A DNA stretch of 64,000 nt, taken from assembly GCA_963969365.1 (NCBI GenBank), contig OZ017750.1, positions 3,224,001-3,288,000 of the forward strand, written 5' to 3'. Below the pieces are notes generated by a model. That model did not search any database. It was not told where the DNA came from and worked only from the letters and a program-made list of their open reading frames with translations. Source of the stretch: Asterochloris sp. CNOR1 (lineage: Eukaryota > Chlorophyta > Trebouxiophyceae > Trebouxiales > Trebouxiaceae). Position numbers and translations under genes: made by a program. Below are positions 33,201 through 43,600 of the stretch, piece after piece. Every line of letters begins with the position of its first letter. Within the stretch, counting starts at the first letter, position 1.

Positions 33201-36200
33201 GCCCTAAGGCTGAGGGGGCTAGCAATGCTGCTCAATCGATCTGCACGGTCTGCACATGCCTGGTGCGGCTGCATGCTTTGGCTGCTGGCGCCAAGGCTGA
33301 GTGCGTCCAGCAATGCTGCTGAGTTGAATCTGCATGGTCTGCACATGCCTGGCAGTGAGCCTGCACAGCAGCTGCTCCCATCAGCTCACTGCTGAGCAAG
33401 CAAATGCATGCGAGTCTGGCACAGTCCACCCATGAGTCGCAGCAACCGACACGGCTCTTTCAGGGTGGTCATTTCTCAGGGGGTTGAGCACAGAATCGTG
33501 CACAAGATCGTGCACCTGCTGCTCAAGTCATGCTTTACTTCGACGGTGAGAAGCAAGCTGCACCTCCCTTGCGCCATGGAGTGCTGTTGTTTGACTTTTG
33601 CCAGGATGTCTGACGCAGCTCCAGGAAGGGTATGAGGTCCTGGACCATCTTCTGCAATCCGACTTCACAGTGCACCCTTCAGCATTCTGCATCATGAGAG
33701 CAGCTGCAAAGAGAGGTGCCCTTACCTGACACCCTGTGTGGCTGCCTGCAGTTCCACGAGGTGCTGCTGCTGTCAGACCACCTGGCCATCATCAGCGAGT
33801 TCGCAGATGGCGGGGACCTGGCAGACTGCATCGACCGCCACAAGGCCAGCCACAGCGGGAAGGCCCTCTCTGAGAACACAGCCAGGTCAGCCTTGGTTGA
33901 GGCACCTTCTTTGAGGCTTGGGTTGGAACCCCCTGAGCTGGATGGTAAAGACAAGGTTGACCTTTGCTCGCACCTGCTGACAGCAGCGGTCACTGTCTGC
34001 AAAGCCGCGGCAGTGCAGTACACAGTGCTCCTGAGCACTGTAATACCCTTTGTTCATCCAGGGCTGCACATCCTGAAGGACAGCAGGCTCCTGGCCTGGC
34101 CGGCTGCTGCAGCCCCTGAATTTAGCCCCCCCAGTTGACTCCTCAGTCGCGTTCTGCAGGTGGCTGTTTCAGCAGCTGGTGGTGGGCGTGGACTTCTGTC
34201 ATCAGGTGGGCTTCTGCTGCTGCAGCTGGGCCACAGCTTGGCTTGCTGGCTCCCTCTTAGCATCAGGGCTTGCCTTTGACAGCAAGCCCTGCAGCGCTGC
34301 CTGTGGGCTCGCTCTATTCAGGGTTCTGCCTCAGCAGGACAGCTGTTCTGCCCAGCTAGTCCCTTTGACATGTCAAGGTGGGTGTCCAGCACAGTCCTGG
34401 AGGCTGAGCCTGCCCACTGCTGCTGATGTCCATTGCCCTTGGCAACACCTCCCTGCCATGCACAGCTTGCTCGCCAGAGCAAGATGGTCCACACCCTGTT
34501 AGTGTGTTAGGGCAAGACACACACTGGGTTGCAGGACAGATGCAGTCCCTGCACACTGTCACCTGCTGGCTGCATCTCCAGGCAGTGCGAAACGCAATGC
34601 CCTGCTGTCAGAAGCTGCTCACCTTGCTGGCTGGCAGGCTGTAGATTAGTCCTGGCACTTGTGACTGTCCATGCCCCATTTCTCCCCTGCACGTGATGGT
34701 GACGAGCTCGCTGAAGTGGGGTTTGCAGCAGACAGCTCTCTGCTGCCAGCCTGTGCTCACACTGCTGGCTGGCAGAGTGCTGGCGGCGGCTGCAGATGGG
34801 CCTGCCCTATCGGGGCAGCCCCCTTTCAGACGTTGCCGCACCCTCGTGCAGACAAGGCTGGCTGCTGCTGCAGATGGGCATTGCCAACCGTGACATCAAG
34901 CTGGAGAACATTCTGCTGGTCAACGAGCGCAACAAGCCTGTGCTCAAGCTGTGCGACTTTGGGTACAGCAAGGATGAGTACCTGGAGAGCTGCTGCAAGA
35001 CCATGTGCGGTGAGTCCCAGCGCAGGGCTGCCTTGGCATGGCTCGGCTGCTGCAGGACATGTGTGCTGGGCATTGGGCTGCTGTCTGAGGGGTACTGGAG
35101 GTGGATCAGGTGCTGCAAGATCATGTGCAGTGGCTGTGGTGGCAGTCGGCCAGGCTCAGCGCTGTGTCAGGTGTTGTGCCAAATGGACCTCCTGGTTGAA
35201 CTAGAGCCACGCTGTCGTGAGTAGGCTTCTGGTGCCTGCAGGCACCCCAGAGTATGTGGCCCCTGAGGTGCTGCTGTACAATCGGTACGAGGGCAAGAGC
35301 GCTGACATCTGGAGCTGCGGGGTGGTGCTGTACGTCATGCTGACGGGCGGGTTCCCCTTCCGGCGCAAGGAGGACGAGGGGCTCAACACCACCAAGCTGC
35401 TGCAGAAGATGTTTCCCAGGTGAGGGTCTGCGTGGGCAGCCGTCTTCCTGGTTTGCCCCATGGTCTCTTGACCAAGGCCTAATCCCAGCTGGAGATGATT
35501 CACAACCGAGGCTCTGCATGAGTAGCACTGCCTTGTCATTCACAGATCTCTTGGGAAAGTCGCTGCAGACAACCCTCAGGTGACGCTCCTGAGGGTAGCA
35601 CCTGTTGTGGTTTCCAGATCCCTGGGGCAACCTGCTGCAACAGGTGTTTCTTCAGAGCCTGCATGTCGTTGCTGAAGCAGGTAGACCACCCCATCCTCAT
35701 ATTGAGGGTCGCAGCAGACACTCTCACGCTCTCTGAGCAAGACCCGGCTCATGCACCACAACCTGCTGCAGCGCAGCACTAATCTCAGGTGAGCTCGCGA
35801 CTCATGACTCACCAGCCAGCATTGAGGTGCTGTTGAGGCTGCAGTCAGGCAGCAACAAGCTGCACAGCAGGGGCTCAAAGTTGCACACACACACGCTTCA
35901 GATGCCAGGGTAGCACAAAGCCGCTGCAGATGATGTGCTCCAAGGTGAGGCGTCTGCCCATGCAGCAGCAGTAGGCAAGGTATGCTGTGTGCTCAATCCC
36001 TGCAAGCTAGGAGAGGCAAGCCACATCAAGCTCTGCAGGTGGCCTCATGGGTCCAAGCTGCCATGCTTTGGGCTCACATGGTCTTGCTTGGCCTGGGTGT
36101 TCCCTAGCTGGGCTCAAGCAGGTGCTGCACTGCGCTCAAGTGCTGGGCCCTCACTCCCCGCTGCAGCATCAGCAAGGCCTGGACAAGCAGAGCCTTGCTG

Positions 36201-36956
36201 CACGCCTGCTCCGCTGCCACAGATGATGTGGCATTCAGCACTGAGCCAACCTGACTACCCCTGCTCCCTGCATCATTCAGGACAACATTGTTCAATCTGC
36301 AGAGCTGAGCGACCGTGTCCATCGGCCAAGTGCCTGCTCTCGTCCCTGGTTCTGACAGGAGTCTTGTCGTGCTGGACCGTCAGGGCCAGCCCACCTGCCA
36401 TACGTGAGTGGAGCTCAGCTTCTCGGCCTCACGTTCTGCTATGTGGAATCTTTTCCTGCAGGGTTGACGTGGCCGAACCCTTCGGCAGGGTTGAGCAAGG
36501 GCTGCTTGTCCAGCCACCCCCAGCTCTTGATCTGCTCACACCTCAGTCCGACAAGCGCCGCCCTTGCCTGCAGATCTATCCAGGCCGTCTCCCCCCGCCC
36601 AGGGGAGTTGGCAGGGGCTGCTTCAGCCTGTTGGCCTGGCTTCTCTGACAACTGGAGCCTTTCCCTGCAGGATCATCAAGGCCGACTTCCCCCGGCCCGC
36701 GGAGCTGAGCGCGGACTGCTTCAGCCTGCTGGACGCGATGCTCAATGTGGACACCGAGTCGCGCATCACGGTGCAGGGCATCATGCAGCACCCTTGGTTC
36801 CTGACCAACCTGCCGGAGGGCATGCTGCAGCTGAACAAGCGGCTGCTGCAGAGCCCTGCCAACCCCCTGGAGTCGGGGCACTTCTGCAAACAGAATGAGG
36901 ATCAGATCCAGGAGGTCTGTGAGGCTGCCCTGGCACCGCCAGAGACCACCCCATGA
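30249..36956 (+). CDS. SnRK2-family serine/threonine protein kinase
   Basis: Eight exons give 383 aa with all phases matching: 30249-30430, 32564-32686, 33099-33165, 33752-33885, 34160-34205, 34874-35009, 35242-35419 and 36671-36956. Kinase landmarks are a loop [20 protein letters not shown] (ATP Lys), AQRETLNQR (helix-C Glu), NRDIKLEN (catalytic loop), CDFGYSK (DFG), [18 protein letters not shown] and [16 protein letters not shown], the NLP after the last subdomain and the C-terminal [16 protein letters not shown] box are SnRK2 hallmarks. SnRK2 kinases act in osmotic, sulfur and nutrient stress signalling. The usual HRD histidine is Asn here (ANRD), while the catalytic Asp is kept. The N-terminal exon encodes a Ser-rich, Cys-containing 60-residue extension. 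The first intron is 2.1 kb and repeat-filled. A TGTAA motif 577 nt after the stop could be its poly(A) signal. Confidence 0.92.
30659..30674. repeat. (GT)n microsatellite
   Basis: An uninterrupted GT run of about 16 bp lies in the kinase first intron. Confidence 0.8.
31490..31930. repeat. 70-95-bp minisatellite in kinase intron 1, about six units
   Basis: Units built on CCATGTGCCTGCAGTGCAGC plus CAGCATCAGCCAGG recur near 31495, 31565, 31635, 31715, 31793 and 31888 with 10-30% divergence. Because the units lack stops in some frames, two overlapping open frames of more than 300 codons run through the region; I regard these as repeat artefacts. A tail of the array continues weakly to about 32220. 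Confidence 0.75.
33178..33355. repeat. 87-bp tandem pair in kinase intron 3
   Basis: GCGGCTGCATGCTCTGGCTG at 33178 recurs at 33265 (87-bp period). The shared end reads TGCACGGTCTGCACATGCCT or a one-base variant. It lies directly after the donor of exon 33099-33165. Confidence 0.85.
36450..36670 (+). repeat. Two decayed copies of the last kinase exon's 5' edge
   Basis: The true acceptor is CCCTGCAG|GATCATCAAGGCCGACTTCC at 36670/36671. One copy has its acceptor at 36573 (TGCCTGCAG|ATCTATCCAGGCCG). It continues into GGCAGGGGCTGCTTCAGCCT, matching GCGCGGACTGCTTCAGCCTG of the exon. An older copy has its acceptor at 36461 (TCCTGCAG|GGTTGACGTGGCCG). The units are spaced 112 and 97 bp apart. The nearer copy retains the reading of CFSLL, so cryptic splicing to it is conceivable. 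Confidence 0.8.
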
Positions 36957-37683
36957 TGTGTTTGTCCACGTAAGGACCACCTGAGGGGACTGCATTCCGA
37001 TGAGGGGTGCTGCCTCATCAAGTGCCAGCGCTGAGCGCCAGCTTTGGGGTGTGCTCTCCCGGAAACTGGCGCCTCCCTGTGCGCCAAGCTCGTTTCATGT
37101 GGCTCCCATAATGTGATCGTCACCATCCACCTAGCTGGCCCCCGTCCCACCTGTCAGGGGCTGTGAGTGCATCAGAACACACGTAGACAGGGACGTCCGC
37201 TGACGCCTTGCGGCCAGCCATACAGTAGCAGCCCCTGGTTGCAGTTGGGCCCTCCCCTGGAATATGCAAACACAGTCAATGTGTCCAGTCATGGCAGTAC
37301 GTCTACATGTGAACTGCTGAGGTATACAGGCGATTGGCTACCAGATATAATTGTGGCCGTTCTTTTTGTGCTTCAAAAAGTCTCCCCCGTCTGCTCACAT
37401 TGAGCACCAGGAGTTAGCCACCTGACAGTGTCCTCGCCCTGTTTCCATATCGTGGCGTCCTTTTGATGCAGATGTCAACCTGCCTTAGTACAAGGAACCT
37501 CCCCTTTATAACTTTTCTATGAGTTTGCATGCTGTAAATTTGCCAGTGATGAGAAGGGCTGTGTTCAAAAAAGGGTTCATTTCAAGGCAGGGAACACTGG
37601 TTCGTTCATGCTAGCAACCGAAAGGGGAGGAATGTCTAGGCTGTGGCACAAAGCAGGGCCAGGAGTTGCAGGAGGGCTGCCTG
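36957..37683. other. Convergent intergenic region (3' UTRs)
   Basis: About 730 bp lies between the stops of the kinase (+) and the MurE gene (-). It is slightly more AT-rich than the genes and contains no coding signal. Confidence 0.6.
37533..37537 (+). terminator. TGTAA polyadenylation motif
   Basis: TGTAA is the usual poly(A) signal of chlorophyte algae. This copy, in GCATGCTGTAAATTTGCC, lies 577 nt after the kinase stop and is a candidate signal for a long 3' UTR. Confidence 0.35.
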
Positions 37684-40600
37684 TCAGACAAGCCAGTTGA
37701 TGTTGGGCGTCTCCCCAACGCCACGCTCGAACCAGTTGGCACCGGGGGGCCGGCCCCAGATGACCTCGCTCCTGTCCACCTTGAGCTTCTCCTGGACGAC
37801 AGGCAGGTTGGCAAGGGCATTGCGCGCCTCCACCTCGTCATTGAACCATCCCTGCAATGCAGCACGACAGGGCTGGCTCTGCTTTGTGAAGGGCAGTCTC
37901 TTGCAGAAGTGGGCAACTCCTGCAGCAGCATTGCACCAGTATCATTCTTGGGGAGCATGGCGCTTAGCCCACAAATGGTTCACTGCTCCCCCTTGCAGCA
38001 GCGCGGTGCATGTAGCTCTGTGCGGCTTGCAGCAGTGCCCCAAATGATTATGTCCTGCCAAACCAGGGTACTCCTCATGCAGAAGCAGAGAGCTGTAAGC
38101 TCTCTTCACACAGTGTTCCAAAGCTGGCCTCCACCCAGCTGCATGCTATCTGCACCCCAAACCTCTGTCCGGCACACAGACCGCAGCAATGGCTGCCTGC
38201 ATTCATGCTGGCATGCTGAAAGCAACATGCCTACACCTCAGCAGCCTCGCATTGCCTGACAACCCTGTCGCTGGAGAGAAGAGGGCAGCAAGCCTGTTCC
38301 TTTGCAACTGCATCACACAGGTGAGGCATGCCATGCTCTCCTGTGTGTGACGCAACCTTGCCAGTCTACCGCACCCCTAAACATGTCATTTGGCTGCTGT
38401 GGGCAGCATGCTGAGTCATGTACCTTGACAACCATGTCCTCCTCACAGTACTCCTGGAACTCCTCTGCCCCCTTGCCAGCAATGACAACAACGTCCCGCG
38501 GCAGGGCGGCTGCGATGGCAAAGCGGATGGCTGTGAAGCGGTCCTCCATCACCCAGCGGCCATACCTGCAGCCACAGGGGGGCAGCTCAGGGGCTCTGGC
38601 AGCTACCACACCTGCAGCTACACGGGAACCAGACTCTCATGCAGGGCTCAGGCAAGCTGCTTGTTGGGTAGACCAGTTGCGGAGTGGAGGAATTGACCCA
38701 GCAGCTGCTGCTTCTGGTGGCGGCAGGGGCGATGCTTGTTGTGAGCCCACCAGGCACAGCTTCAGCTCGGACAAAGCACTTGCACCAACCACCCAGGACC
38801 TGCCCTTCACGGACAACGTCACCCACCCCAGTCACACCAGCGCAGGCCAGCTCAAGCAGGCACACAGAACCTTTCCTCCCACACCGTCCAGTGCAGAAGT
38901 GCTGAAGTGAAAGAGGGCTCCAGCACCAGCAACAAGACAGCAAGACAGACAGCCCCTGCGCACTTGGCTCCCTTCTCCTCCCACTCGTCCCGCATGTAGG
39001 GGCGGTCGTGGTCCATCCAGGCGATGTCCTGCAGGTACGGCTGCCCGAAGCGCGTGTCGTTGTCCTGCAGCAGGCACACAGCGCAGGCTTGGGTGGTGCT
39101 GCGGTGAGACATGCGCCAGGCATGCAGGTGCAGACTGCAGCACTCGGCAGACATGCTGCCGTACTGCGATGCAAGGCTTGTCAGCCATTGGGCCTGTGCC
39201 TGTGCCAGGCATGCCGGCTGCTTGTGCACATGTGCTGCACCGTTGGCACGCAATGTGCGTGCTATGTGTTTGCTGGCAGGATGCAGCACGGCAGAGCAGG
39301 CAGGCTGGAACACTTGGCTGGTACAGGCTGCACCACCCTGCCTACTCAACAGTCTGGAGTCGCAGGTCTGCCAGGACTGATGTGCTGGTTCATTGCATCT
39401 CAGCTGGATGGAGTCTGGTAAACCCTCTTGCAGGGGCTCTGCACCCACAGCTCATGTAGGGCCATGAAGCTGGGCCTGCCGGGGCAGTGCGCCAGAAGCG
39501 CACATGCAACACATGTAACACAGCACCAGGTAAAGGGCAACTCACCTGCAGCAGAATGTTGGGGTACCCTGCCTGGATGTCTGCTACGATGCCTGAGGGG
39601 TCTTCAGTGCGGGGATTGTTGTTTGTCAGGATGACGATGTCAGCCTGCAGGCCGCAGGGGGAGCAGTCGTTGCAGCAGGCAGCTGTGGCGCCAACAGTCT
39701 GTCAAGCCTCGGGCCAGGGCATTAACGCTGGTTTGTCATGCACGAGATCACCAGCCAGCCTCAATAGTGGCCACAGCCCACCCTACAGTGTGCTGCCTCT
39801 GGGCAGAGGAGGTGCGCTGTAAAGCCAGGGCATCGCAACTGGCACTGAGCCACCCCAAGCCCAAACAAACCAGCACACGAATGCACGTCCTGCTCCAGTA
39901 CCGCGGGCAGGCTGTGTCGACAGAGCATCCCAGGGGCTCTGCCAAAGAGTCCTTGCTGCTCTTTTGCAGGCGCATGCTGAGCCTCGAGGCCCCACCCTGT
40001 ATAGTGCCATCACATCGAAGCGTGGCCGGACGTCCCAGTCACATGCTGTGTACCCATGACGATGCACTTCACCGCTGTACATCCCAGAGGCCCACCTTGT
40101 AGTGCGCCATCTCACCAATGCGCGGCCGCATGTCCCGGTCCCTCAGGTCGTGGCTGCCTGGGCACCCCGTGACCAGGATGATCCTCCGAGCCCCGCTGTC
40201 CCTCACCGCGTCCAGCAGCCGCGACAGCTGGTCAGGGGTGTGTGCTGAGTCAATGCGGATGGCAAACTGCTGCTCGGGGTCCTCCACCAGCTGCAGGCTG
40301 CCGGGGACAAAGGCGGTGGCCTCGATACCCGCGTTGATGTTCTGCAGAAAAGCAGAGAGAATAGCTTGATTTTCGAGGGCAGGAGGCCTCCCAGTGCACA
40401 GCTGGGGACAGAGGCAGTGGCCTCATTGCCTGCGTTGCCAGGGTGTAGGGGGTTGGGAGCCATTCAGTGGTCAGCCCCAACTTGTAAGCTGCGGGGTGCA
40501 AGGTGGTGGCCTCAAGCATGCTGCACGGTTGGGAAACTGAATCAACAGCGAGGTGCTCTGCTTCACTTCACAGCGGCAGGTAGCGAGTATGAAGGCAGTG

Positions 40601-43600
40601 GCTCCACAGCCTGAGGTGGGGTTCTGAAGGGCAGAAGGGGGCATCTTGGCCACTACAGGCTCGTCCTTGCACGCATTGCCATCATGGCAATGTGATGCCA
40701 GCCACAGCTTACATAACATGTGGAGCAGTGGTAAACAGGGAAACTGATCTCTTGCTGCCAGCTCAGCTTAACACTGGCAAGATAGCCCCTATGTCACCAT
40801 CTGCTGCACAACTGCTGCTGCTGCATCTCACATTCAGCCGTAGCAGCGCTGTCACTGGCAAGCAGCTCAGCCTCTCGTAAGCTGCTGAGGCCCAGCTCTG
40901 TACACGAGATGATGCTGACGTCAGCTCCACAGGCACTGCCTGTGTGTGTCTCCATTAAGCGCTGAGGAAGGCCACTTGCATGGCCCATGACACCAGCCTA
41001 AGCCTGGCCATGCAAATGCACACCAAAAGCATTATCGTGCCCAGCGTTAGCCTCCCGAATTGCCTGCAATCCAGGCAGGGCCTGTACAAAGACATAGAAG
41101 TATCAGAGCTGCCACACAACACCGCTTCATCTCAAGAAAGCTGTCCTCAACTCTCACCGTGAGCGAGATGGTGCCAAGCGCCAGCCCCGTGGCTACCGCG
41201 CACAGGATGTTGTAGACATTCTGCTTCCCAACCTGGTCTGTGAAGATATTGAGCAGGCCAAAGGGGGTGCGGACCTCCAGGTCGGTGCCCCAGATGTTCT
41301 GCTCATTGAACTTTGTCACATAGACGTCTGCCTCCCGGTCCCGCAGCGCGTAGGTCACTGTTGGCACTGTTATGTACTGCTTGATGCTGTCTGTGTAGGG
41401 GTCTGCAGCATATGACAGTTCTGGGTGAGACACAGTTGGCGCCAAAGCTTGGAGGAGGACTACTGCAGTGCACTGCCTGAGGCTGTCTCTGTAACCAGTG
41501 CTGGCGGTGCTGAGGCTTGGACAGATATGATGACAGGCACTTTGTTGTGCTGCTTACTGCGTCTGTGTAGGGGTCTGCAGCACAGAACAGTTCTGTGAGA
41601 CACAGGTGGCGCCAAGGCGTGAAGGACTGCTGCAGGCCCAGCCATGTAATGCTTGGTGTGTCTCTGCAGGAATCTGCAGCAAGAGCTGGTGAGGTTAGAA
41701 TGTGTGGGAGCATTGCTACAGGCACCTCAACGTACTGCAGACGCTGTTTATGCAGATTGTTGCAGCAGGGGGACACCTGAGGTGGTGCTAAACTCGAAAA
41801 ATGCAGGCAATAATCTGTGCCGTCCATACAGGGCCTGCTTCACAGAACGTTGCACGGCGGGCGCTCTGTTGTGCTTTGGGATGTCAGACAAAGGATTGCC
41901 TGCTTGTTGCCGCCTGTGCAGGGAACTGGGGGAACGAGAGTGTGGTGAGGGCTTCTTGATCAGAACCAACCAGCACAACAAGGGAGATGCAGCAGGGAGA
42001 CTACAGACCAAATGGGCGTATATGCACACATTTTTCGAGGGGAACTATGTGACATGTGCCTGAAGGCAGCCTGCTTAAAGCAGGCACCATGCAATTGATG
42101 GACAGGCCTAGCAGGAAGACATGCAGAAGGCCTCTAGCTATGCATGACACATCTACATGCTGCCAGGCAGGCTCATCATCTGCCCTGATGGCAGCCAGCA
42201 GAATGTCAAAGCTTCTCTTTGCCATATATGTCCTGGGCTGGCACCAGAAAAGTGAACATTGCTGCTGGAGGCACGCAAAGTTGCCAATCGGTATGCCCAG
42301 CAGCATGAGCAGGGCAGGCAGCAGCCTTGGTATCCTTTTTGCCACAGTCACTCGCTGCCAGGCAGGGAACCCCACCATCTGCCCTGATGACAGCCTGCTG
42401 TGTGCTGAAGTTGGACGCTGCCACAGCAAGCTGGGCTTGTCCTATTGGCTTTGTCTCGCTGAAAAGCAGCACGCACATATGTGTGGCCAGCCGCCCCAGC
42501 GTCCAGACAACGGCCTCCAGATCTTACATGCCCACTCCCATGCCTGCCAGCAGTTTGGGCTCACCGTCCCCCCTGATGACTGCCCGCTGCGTGTCCCCGT
42601 CGGTCATGGCTGCAAACAGCCTGCCCTGGGCTTCCACCAGTTCCTCTCCCACCCGCTTGTGGTCCAGACCATATGGCCGCATCAGGTCCTCCTCCCACCC
42701 ATTTTTGTCCTCTTGCATCCCAGTCCAGGCCAGGACATTGAAGTGCACACCATGGCCCCTGAAGGAGGAAGACGGGGTTAAACAAGTCTTTTGTCACCAG
42801 CCTGAAAACTGCAGACAGCCTGCAAGGGATTGAAATCCTGTAGGCCTGGCCCAGGCCAAGACATGTACCAGCGCGCCCCATGGCCCCTGCATGAGGAGGG
42901 AGGCCTGGAGTCAGTGCATATCATGCTTTCTTTTTGGCCTGTGAGGGAAGCCTGACAGTGAGGGCACTGGTGCCTCTGCACGTAAGTGCAGGCCATGACG
43001 CTGAAGTGCATGTCATGGCCCCTGCAGGTCGTGGGAGGCCACCATCCAGTCCTTGTCCTGGCCCCTTCATGGCCAGAGCATGAATGGCAGCCGAGGGGTT
43101 GCAGTGCCTGCATGGCCCCTGCAGATGTGCTGCAGCGCGGCTTTTGCGAGGGTGCACAGTCATGGGCCGGGCTGAGTGGTGCGTGACAGCCTGCAGTTGG
43201 GTGCACGTCTGTGGCCCTGGCTGCAGACACACTGCATTTTAGCCTTCAGGTGGGTGCCTGGCCACGGCTCTCGCTGCAGACATAGCGAGGAAACGCCTTC
43301 AGGAAGGTGCATGGTCATGGCCCTGCCTGCAGACGTGCTGCAGAACAGCTGTCGTTTAGATGCACAGCCATGGCCGTGGCTGGGCCAGCCGTCCAGTACG
43401 TGACCATCATGCTGGTGCAGGACGCTTGTGGAGAAAGCTGCTGCGCCCTCACAATGACCCTCCGTGGACAGCACGCATGGCTGGTGCCACGCTGGGGGGC
43501 TGACACCTGCAGCATCAGGGGCCTGGGAGCAGCATCTGCCTCACCATGCCCAAGATGCCCTGCCAGCAGAGAATCATGCCTGGCTTCTGACCATATGATG

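Noticed and set aside
33178-33355. Hidden kinase exon within the 87-bp pair
   Set aside because: Neither unit has flanking splice sites in a usable phase, and the kinase domain is continuous without it.
42759-43400. CRISPR-like regularly spaced repeats
   Set aside because: Repeats are diverged, spacers are not unique, the host is a eukaryote, and the units are copies of a neighbouring exon edge.
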